From NCBI GenBank assembly GCA_036939355.1, contig JALLAP010000082.1, forward strand, positions 1 through 23,622: a DNA stretch of 23,622 nucleotides, read 5' to 3'. Below the pieces are notes generated by a model. It searched no databases. It saw only the letters and a list, made by a program, of their open reading frames with translations, and was not told the DNA's origin. This DNA is from Thalassiosira profunda (taxonomy: Eukaryota > Bacillariophyta > Thalassiosirophyceae > Thalassiosirales > Thalassiosiraceae). Shown piece by piece: positions 17,914-23,622 of this stretch (position 1 is its first letter; each line of letters opens with the position of its first letter). Position numbers and translations under genes: made by a program.

Positions 17914-20900
17914 TTAGTACTTCTTCTTGCCGCGAACCTTCTTCTTTTGGGGCTTGCCTCTCGGCTCGCTGTGAAGCATTGACGCCGCACTCGTCGCTGC
18001 GCCAGCAAAGAATGGATTCTTTGGTGGGGCTGCATTTGGGTCGAATGCTCCCATGCCCGCGCCCATGCTGTGGTAGTCGACGGTCCCTCCGCCGCCACCT
18101 CCCCTCGCCCCAGGCGCATTGCCCTTCTTGTGGTGCGGTGCTCCGCCCTGCTTTTCCTTTTCATCCGGCGATTGCGCATCGTTGCGGACTACGGCCAGCG
18201 ATTCCGCGTCCTTCTTGTCTTTGCACCAACCCAATTCCTTCATCAATTGAATGTCGCTCTCTTTTCCCTCTTTCCCGGGCGACGCCTTCTGTCGTTTGTT
18301 TCCGCCTGCAAAGTATCCACCGGGCCCGCGGGAGGCGATGATTGCCTCAGCCTTTTCGAGATCATCTTCCTCCAGCTTCTCAGCGTTCAATGCGACCTCG
18401 CTCTCCGGAAATTGCAACGATTTAGGTGCGCCCTTCTCCTTGCCAGGCTTTCGTCGGTTGGCGTTGCTGAGAGAGTAGATCTCTTTCATACTCTTTGGAA
18501 TGACCAATTCATTCTCCTCTGGAGTCGCCTCTAGAGTGCTGCTGTCAACACCAGAGCCATCGGCAGTTGCGCCATTCACATCCTGGCTATTGTCATAATC
18601 GATGCCCTCTGATTGCGACATGGGGCGGATAAGATCCATGAGACTGAAGCCGTTGCCAAACTTCTTGTCTGCAGCACGGCCTTCGCCAATCTGTATCATC
18701 TCCTTCTTGATTAAGTTTGCACTGCGCTGGGCCACTTTCGCATCCTCTTCAATTGACGCTCCAGCATCGTTGCCCAAGGCAGTGCGGGCAGTCGCAAGGC
18801 CATCGGCAGAAGCTCCTCGATTCCCTTTCGCATCTTCGTTCTCCAGCGACGGTGGCGACATTTCCAAGCTGTGCGAAGAGTACTGCGTCGATTTATATCC
18901 CTGATTGGCGGCATTGACATCCAAAAACTTGCGAACCCCTTCGTCGTCTTCTGACTCGGATACCCCAGACGACCCACTTGCTCCTGGAATCGTTGGCGTC
19001 ATCCACCCTGCTTGTTGATAAAGAGCTTCGCTTCCAAGGATTGGGCTGAGCATTTCGCGGTTGCGGCTTTTCTGGGGCGGCAAAGCATGCTTGCTCGCGG
19101 CAGCCTTTGCCCCTGCATCAGCTGCTTTGGGTTTCTCCGTCATCTTGATGGCATTCAGTATCTCTTGGCTTCTCCTCATCACAAGCGGTGGCAGTGGATT
19201 GACCAAGCGTTGCAAAGCGGCCACTGTCGCTGGACGATTGCTGGCAATTCGCAGCAGCGCCGAATTCGAGCACACGTACTGCACTGATTCGTCCTCCTGT
19301 CTAGCTGTCTGGTCCCTCCAGTTGTACAGCACCTTCAGGGCTTCCTCCTGCTGCGACGACAGCTCAGAAGTCACCTTGCTGCTCTTGCTCCCACCGCGGC
19401 GGCGCGACCTACCTCCATCCATAATTGTCTGATAGCCGGATGGACGGAAGGGTTCCTTGTCGTACCGGATCAGACACACCAGCTTGCTCCTATCCAAAAC
19501 GGCTTTAATCGAAACGTCCGCCATTGAATGCTGCTCCAACTCCAACCGAAGCTGATCGTAAATGTCCAGCAAATACCGCGTATCGGAAACGGCATATCCC
19601 CGCATGTCCTCCGGCAGCGGCCTCCTCCTCCAGTCGCTCAGCTGGTGGACCTTGTCGGCCTCGATGCCGGCATATTTCCGCAACAGGTACGCCAACCCTG
19701 CGCTCGTAAATTTCAATGCACGCGAGGCACGGCCAGTGTCGAATAGGTTCACGACGTAGCATCCAAAGTCCCGCTGGAGCCACGGGATGTCCGAGTCGGC
19801 GCCATGCATTACCTTCAATATGTTGGGATTGGCCAGAATGGGTCCAAGGTGGGCGGGGATGGCGTGGCGCAGGGCAAGGGCGTCAATGAGGAAATCCTTG
19901 CCAGTGGTATCTGCGGACAGCGCTATGGGATGGCGCACGCTCAGTTGAATCAAACAAACAAAGCCGGCGAAGGTACGATGGGAGTGCGCCTCCAAGTCGA
20001 TGGCAAGCTCCTGGATCTCCCCACTCTGTTGGCCGTCTGTGATGCGCAGTACAAGCTGCGCAAGTTCCTCCTCCTTTCCAACCCAAATGCCGTCGTTCTT
20101 GTCGTGTTCCCCTTTTATGGGTCCCTCTGCCTTCTCAATCCCCGCAACATCCAGCTGCCAGGGGCGATATTCCAAAGCCTCAATCTCCTCTCGGTAGGGG
20201 TGCTCGCAGTGATGCGATGGCGCCACCATATCTGGCGCGTATTTCCGGCGGGTAATATCCCCCTCGCCCTCCCCGCCCCCACCGCCATCGAAGCGGGTGT
20301 CCAGCCCATGCCCCTCCTTCGTAAACTCCCCTCCGTCCAACTTGGCCTGCTTGGCTGCATCGTACACAATCGTGGGCACAAACGGCTCCTCCCGCGAATT
20401 TTGGGGAGGCTGGGTGACAAATCCCTGGAACACGTTCTGGGGCTTCTCCATGTCCGCCAGCCCCTCGAGCATGCGCCCGTAGGCCCCCGAGGCCTTGGTC
20501 CGGGCCCGCTGCGACGCGGTGCCGAGGGCGGCGGCGAGGGTGTCGTAGCCCTCGTCCCCGCCCTGCCGGCGCTCCTCCTGGGCAATGTGGGCGGAGACCC
20601 GATCGTAGAGGGCGTCGCACGCGTCGGCGCACTGGATTGAAAAGAAAGGTGCATGAGATGTGCGCATGTTGCAATTTGATGTGGAGAAACGAGTGCCGCC
20701 TCTTACCTTGGTCCACAGCTCGGGGTCGTCGAACTCGTAGTCCTCCACGCCGTCCATTGCGGCATCCTCGTCAGTTGAAATTCCCTCCAGCGCCTGAGAG
20801 AGCAGCGAGGAGAGAGACTGGCGCGCCTCGGTGTTCAGGGAGGAGAATTCGGGGAGGGACATCTGGAAAGAAAATTCGTCATCTCCGTCCTCCTCCTGTG

Positions 20901-21000
20901 CGTCGTTATTTTCGCGGGAGAGGGGCAGGGCGTTGACAGCCCGAGCTCCGAGGGCCAGCGAGGCCAGGAGCTTGGGGAGCGATGGCTCATCCGCGCCCAT
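17914..21000 (-). CDS. RRP6: Rrp6/EXOSC10-like exosome 3'-5' exoribonuclease
   Basis: Two exons, 21000-20707 and 20631-17914, giving 1003 residues. The 75-nt intron (GTAAGA...CCAG) is in frame and has no stop, so an unspliced reading adds 25 unlikely residues between PELWTK and CADACDALYDRV. An N-terminal PMC2NT-like region (Rrp47-binding in the family) covers about 50-200. The DEDDY exonuclease lies at about 300-480: AIDLEAHS supplies the first Asp and Glu, HGADSDIPWLQ the next Asp, and YAVSDTRYLLDIYD the last Asp with its Tyr. An HRDC domain follows at about 520-600 (EALKVLYNWRDQTARQEDES, then ALLRIASNRPAT). The long C-terminus is charged, probably disordered, and ends in GKPQKKKVRGKKKY, a likely nuclear signal and exosome-binding lasso region. 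The protein trims rRNA, snoRNA and aberrant RNAs in the nucleus. Catalytic residues appear intact. Confidence 0.93.
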   Translation of the reverse strand: MGADEPSLPKLLASLALGARAVNALPLSRENNDAQEEDGDDEFSFQMSLPEFSSLNTEARQSLSSLLSQALEGISTDEDAAMDGVEDYEFDDPELWTKVRGGTRFSTSNCNMRTSHAPFFSIQCADACDALYDRVSAHIAQEERRQGGDEGYDTLAAALGTASQRARTKASGAYGRMLEGLADMEKPQNVFQGFVTQPPQNSREEPFVPTIVYDAAKQAKLDGGEFTKEGHGLDTRFDGGGGGEGEGDITRRKYAPDMVAPSHHCEHPYREEIEALEYRPWQLDVAGIEKAEGPIKGEHDKNDGIWVGKEEELAQLVLRITDGQQSGEIQELAIDLEAHSHRTFAGFVCLIQLSVRHPIALSADTTGKDFLIDALALRHAIPAHLGPILANPNILKVMHGADSDIPWLQRDFGCYVVNLFDTGRASRALKFTSAGLAYLLRKYAGIEADKVHQLSDWRRRPLPEDMRGYAVSDTRYLLDIYDQLRLELEQHSMADVSIKAVLDRSKLVCLIRYDKEPFRPSGYQTIMDGGRSRRRGGSKSSKVTSELSSQQEEALKVLYNWRDQTARQEDESVQYVCSNSALLRIASNRPATVAALQRLVNPLPPLVMRRSQEILNAIKMTEKPKAADAGAKAAASKHALPPQKSRNREMLSPILGSEALYQQAGWMTPTIPGASGSSGVSESEDDEGVRKFLDVNAANQGYKSTQYSSHSLEMSPPSLENEDAKGNRGASADGLATARTALGNDAGASIEEDAKVAQRSANLIKKEMIQIGEGRAADKKFGNGFSLMDLIRPMSQSEGIDYDNSQDVNGATADGSGVDSSTLEATPEENELVIPKSMKEIYSLSNANRRKPGKEKGAPKSLQFPESEVALNAEKLEEDDLEKAEAIIASRGPGGYFAGGNKRQKASPGKEGKESDIQLMKELGWCKDKKDAESLAVVRNDAQSPDEKEKQGGAPHHKKGNAPGARGGGGGGTVDYHSMGAGMGAFDPNAAPPKNPFFAGAATSAASMLHSEPRGKPQKKKVRGKKKY

Positions 21001-21359
21001 GGTGATGGTCGTTGGGCGGCGCGGGCCGGCATGCAGTCGGTTTCGGGTTTCGGTTTATTAGTGGCCCGGCGGCGCACCAAACGCGCGTCCTCTAGTAGAT
21101 AAATAAGTAGTTCTTCTTCATCTTCCCCCACCTAAAGGACGCGGGCACAACGTCCCAAATTTTTAGATATCGTAGTACTCGGGTAGGTGACACACACAGG
21201 GGTGAACCAAAAACAGATGAACCATGCCGCCTCGTAGGACCGCCACGCCGCTGAACTGAACCTCCAGTAGCCGCAGAGGGGGCGACCAGCCGAGAGATAC
21301 TCGGAAGCTAGCGAGCAGGGCTGTCCATTTGCAATCTCAACGCTTCCCCCATTGCAAAT
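21001..21359. other. Divergent promoter region between Rrp6 and CAX genes
   Basis: 359 nt between divergent start codons. No convincing coding sequence is present. It ends with a 9-bp inverted repeat (ATTTGCAAT ... ATTGCAAAT) abutting the CAX ATG. A pyrimidine-rich stretch lies near 21108-21132. Confidence 0.5.
21327..21359. promoter_or_regulatory. 9-bp inverted repeat ATTTGCAAT/ATTGCAAAT abutting the CAX start codon
   Basis: Perfect arms at 21327-21335 and 21351-21359 with a 15-nt spacer; the ATG begins at 21360. The core matches the TTTGCAAA motif before three other plus-strand genes. If transcribed it would be a hairpin at the start codon; otherwise it is a dimeric factor site. Confidence 0.35.
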
Positions 21360-23252
21360 ATGTTCGGCCGGCGGCTGTCGCTGCCCTACCGCCTGCCCGA
21401 CAGCGCCCCGACCTTCGCCCACGGCCTCCATGCCGACCTCATCACGTCCACCGAATTGATATTCCGGAGTCGATTGACGTGGCTCCTCATCTTTGGCCCC
21501 GTCGCACTGGTGGGCAAGACGGGCATCTTCGGGGAGTCGACGTGCTTCGTCCTCGCGGGCCTCGCGCTGATCCCGCTGGCGGAGCGATTGTCCTTCGTGA
21601 CGGAGGAGGTGGCCAACCACACCAACCAGACGATCGGGGCGTTGCTGAATGCGACGTTTGGGAATGCCCCCGAATTGCTGATCTCGAGCGCGGCGCTGCA
21701 GGAGGGATTTTATCGCGTGGTTCAACTCACGCTGCTGGGATCGATGCTCACCAATCTGCTCTTCGTGTTTGGACTGTCCTGTCTCATTGGGGGACTGCGG
21801 TTCCAGGTGCAGGAATTGCGAATCGTGACGGGGAATGCCAGCATCGGAATGCTCATGCTCGCCGTGGCGGGGATGGCCCTGCCCGCGGCCCTGATGTTGA
21901 GCGATGAGATGATTTCCCACGAGGGGGAGCGGGAATACGTCGACAAGAACGGCGATGGGAAGAGCGACATCAACGACGGGCCGACGTTTTCCATGGTGGG
22001 ATTCTCGCGGTTCAACGCCGTCATCATGNGGCCGACGTTTTCCATGGTGGGATTCTCGCGGTTCAACGCCGTCATCATGATCGTGGGATACCTGCTGTAC
22101 TTGCTGTTCCAGCTGGGATCGCACAGCGAGGAGTTTGAGGATCTGGAAGAGGAAGAAGCGGAGGGTGAATCCGTGCATATGAACGGGACGAATCATGCAG
22201 ACGAAGAGGAGGGTCACGTTCGCATGCCAAGGGCAACAGCCCCCAAGAGGAAGAAGCGAGCGAGGAAGAACAAGTTTTGCCATCGTGTGATGTGGGGAAA
22301 CAGAGGTCTCGAAAATGAGGATGAACATGACGAGAGAGGTGTGTACGGACAACTAGCGCGAGAGGGCTCGATAAGGGAGATGGAGCTGTCTCCCCGGATC
22401 GTCGAGCTGGAGCCCGTATTAGAAAGCCAGTCGCTGCATAATGACCTCCCACAATGCCGACCCGACACGAGGAGCAGCAAAAATGATAGCGGAGAGGCCA
22501 GCAACACGAGCAGCAGTCGGAGACGGGTGGGGCTGAAGGCGGACGAGGACGCGGCAGAATTGGCAGCGCGGGAGCAAATTAAAAGCCGGGGAGGAATATC
22601 GCTCCCGCCACAACCGCCCAATGGCCGATCAACTGCGGGCAAAAGCCATTGTTCAGATGAACCGGAGGATGAGGAGCCATACATTCTGTCGCCGGACCTT
22701 CTATCAAATCACAGAAACGACGAGGAGGAAGTTCACATGTCGTTCAAAGCGGGTCTGTTTTGGCTGTTCATCATTACAATCAGCATATCTGCCATGAGCG
22801 ACATACTGGTCGACACGATAGATGGATTCGCCTACCGTTACGGGATATCCGAGGTCTTTACCTCGCTGATCATCCTCCCCTACTTCAGCAACATTGCCGA
22901 GCAGGTGTCGGCCCTGATTTTCGCCTACCGTAATGAGATGGACTTGTGCATAGGAATCACGGTGGGGAGTGCCGTTCAGATTGCACTATTCGTGCTTCCT
23001 GGGAGCGTCCTCATCGGCTGGGCAATGGATAGGAGTATGTCTCTGTTTTTTCGTGGATTCGAGACATGCTGTTTGATCTTCAGCGTGGTTTCCGTGGCGG
23101 CGGTGTTGCAGGGCGGAACGACTAATTGGCTCGTCGGCTGTTATCTACTTGGTGTTTACGCCATGATCGCCGCAGGCTTTTGGTATCATGAATTGGAGAA
23201 CCTCTCGGTAGACGGAGAGCTGCTCAATCTGCACAATCACACGGGGTCATAA
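21360..23252 (+). CDS. CAX: CAX-type Ca2+(cation)/H+ exchanger with EF-hand-like loop; assembly duplication inside
   Basis: A single frame of 630 residues as assembled, starting MFGRRLSLPYRLPDS. Two clusters of hydrophobic segments flank a long hydrophilic region. The first alpha-repeat has GNAPELLISS (101-110), the signature ion-binding helix of CAX proteins. The second has ILPYFSNIAEQVSA in place of the usual PIVGNAAEH, keeping Asn and Glu but not Gly or His. Between membrane segments, DKNGDGKSDIND (195-206) reads as an EF-hand-type calcium loop. The central loop holds the expected acidic helix (EEFEDLEEEEAEGE), then about 200 mostly disordered residues with a RKKRARKNK cluster. CAX proteins move Ca2+ into vacuoles or out of the cytosol in exchange for protons. 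Bases 21979-22028 and 22030-22079 are identical and separated by N; collapsing them removes 17 codons, keeps the frame and gives 613 residues with one normal membrane segment (VIMIVGYLLYLLFQL). Confidence 0.9.
   Translation: MFGRRLSLPYRLPDSAPTFAHGLHADLITSTELIFRSRLTWLLIFGPVALVGKTGIFGESTCFVLAGLALIPLAERLSFVTEEVANHTNQTIGALLNATFGNAPELLISSAALQEGFYRVVQLTLLGSMLTNLLFVFGLSCLIGGLRFQVQELRIVTGNASIGMLMLAVAGMALPAALMLSDEMISHEGEREYVDKNGDGKSDINDGPTFSMVGFSRFNAVIMXPTFSMVGFSRFNAVIMIVGYLLYLLFQLGSHSEEFEDLEEEEAEGESVHMNGTNHADEEEGHVRMPRATAPKRKKRARKNKFCHRVMWGNRGLENEDEHDERGVYGQLAREGSIREMELSPRIVELEPVLESQSLHNDLPQCRPDTRSSKNDSGEASNTSSSRRRVGLKADEDAAELAAREQIKSRGGISLPPQPPNGRSTAGKSHCSDEPEDEEPYILSPDLLSNHRNDEEEVHMSFKAGLFWLFIITISISAMSDILVDTIDGFAYRYGISEVFTSLIILPYFSNIAEQVSALIFAYRNEMDLCIGITVGSAVQIALFVLPGSVLIGWAMDRSMSLFFRGFETCCLIFSVVSVAAVLQGGTTNWLVGCYLLGVYAMIAAGFWYHELENLSVDGELLNLHNHTGS
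21979..22079 (+). repeat. Perfect 50-bp duplication around a single N (assembly join)
   Basis: Copies at 21979-22028 and 22030-22079 are identical, with one N at 22029. This is the signature of two contig ends that overlap but were placed side by side. The unit including the N is 51 nt, so the CAX frame survives with or without it. Confidence 0.9.
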
Positions 23253-23350
23253 CAGCATCATATGCGACAATTGTGTTCTGAAGCTTTCCCTAATAATCGA
23301 AACATGGCTAGAGCTCCAATCCACAACTGCACATACAATTCTTCACGCAT

Positions 23351-23622
23351 CTAGACAGCCTCCTCCTTTTTCGCTGGGACAGTGCCTTTCCATTCTCCCT
23401 TACGCTTCACCAATTCCTCAAGACCCGCGAGCTGCGACTCGAGGAAGCGGCTGTGTTCGTCCATGCGCTCCCTCATGCGGATGAGGTGGTCCACTCTACC
23501 GCGCGTTGAGTAATCCATCAGAGTATCGAAGTACCCCGGATCGATCACGGTCGTCCCAAGCTTGCGAGCGACCTGCATTGCCTCCCTCGCGCCGGCCTTC
23601 CTCTTTGGCTCCTTCTTCCCGC
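23351..23622 (-). CDS. C-terminus of an unrecognised protein, cut by the window edge
   Basis: The minus-strand frame is open from the right edge to TAG at 23353-23351 (about 89 residues visible). A Met at 23578 lies inside the frame, but the upstream codons (KKEPKRKAGAREA) continue without a stop, so the gene very probably begins outside the window. The visible part has a basic stretch, then VIDPGYFDTLMDYSTRGRVDHLIRMRERMDEHSRF, a likely amphipathic helix rich in Arg and Glu, and a charged end (KRKGEWKGTVPAKKEEAV). No family is recognised. It is convergent with the CAX gene, 98 nt from its stop. Confidence 0.6.
   Translation of the reverse strand, partial: GKKEPKRKAGAREAMQVARKLGTTVIDPGYFDTLMDYSTRGRVDHLIRMRERMDEHSRFLESQLAGLEELVKRKGEWKGTVPAKKEEAV

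Noticed and set aside
19804..20640. 278-codon plus-strand frame opposite Rrp6
   Set aside because: Antisense shadow of the conserved exonuclease region.
21132..22352. Long 406-codon frame on the minus strand opposite the CAX gene
   Set aside because: It lacks recognisable domains, crosses the N duplication, and mirrors a clear exchanger; GC-rich coding regions often leave open antisense frames.
1..23622. Operon or functional cluster for RNA and ribosome biogenesis (FAM32A, WDR55, Obg, Rrp6)
   Set aside because: The genes are on both strands, separately promoted and interspersed with unrelated genes; chance neighbours in a compact genome.
1..23622. tRNA, rRNA, CRISPR array, transposon or terminal repeats
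   Set aside because: No cloverleaf with conserved loops, no spaced repeats and no transposase or reverse transcriptase frames were found by eye; a tRNAscan-SE run would settle the tRNA question.

Overview
The window is nuclear DNA of a compact eukaryotic genome, most likely a single-celled alga or another protist. Supporting signs are spliced genes with short GT-AG introns (about 62 to 122 nt), the standard genetic code with all three stops in use, GC-rich sequence, about one gene per 1.9 kb on both strands, and only eukaryotic gene families (FAM32A, WDR55, the exosome nuclease Rrp6, a cellular RNA-dependent RNA polymerase). I cannot name the lineage. A single N flanked by a perfect 50-bp duplication shows this is a draft scaffold.

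Layout, left to right. FAM32A-like splicing factor (+, 197-613). Secreted protein with an ML-like lipid-binding domain and a frame switch (-, 828-1648). An eight-exon gene (+, 1872-6169) encoding a 1253-residue protein that joins two MBD-like modules, an AIRE-like PHD finger and a CXXC zinc finger to a cellular RdRP catalytic domain. A four-exon membrane protein of repeated Cys-containing units (-, 6263-9129). A small possible membrane protein (+, 9372-9617). WDR55/Jip5-like WD40 protein (-, 9993-11570). Lys-rich protein of unknown function (+, 11968-12624). Leucine-rich-repeat protein (+, 13107-14528). Obg-type GTPase with a large acidic insertion (-, 14579-16483). Short-chain dehydrogenase/reductase (+, 16810-17830). 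Rrp6/EXOSC10 (-, 17914-21000). CAX-type Ca2+/H+ exchanger with an EF-hand-like loop (+, 21360-23252). The C-terminus of an unrecognised protein (-, 23351 to the right edge).

The most interesting item is the 1872-6169 gene. CXXC fingers bind unmethylated CpG, MBD folds often bind methylated CpG, and PHD fingers of this GGELLCC type usually read unmodified histone H3 tails. Placing these readers on the same polypeptide as an RdRP suggests a polymerase that goes to chromatin directly to make double-stranded RNA. In plants and fission yeast that targeting is done by separate partner proteins. The fusion is secure because the CXXC finger, the second MBD-like module and the start of the polymerase region lie in one uninterrupted exon, and every later junction is canonical and in phase.

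The other genes show no operon-like logic. Several concern RNA or ribosome work (FAM32A, WDR55, Rrp6, Obg), which I treat as coincidence. Noncoding sequence holds a 16-nt element shared by two promoters, a recurrent TTTGCAAA-type motif before four plus-strand genes, an 18-bp perfect palindrome and two good hairpins. No rRNA, tRNA, CRISPR array or mobile element was seen.
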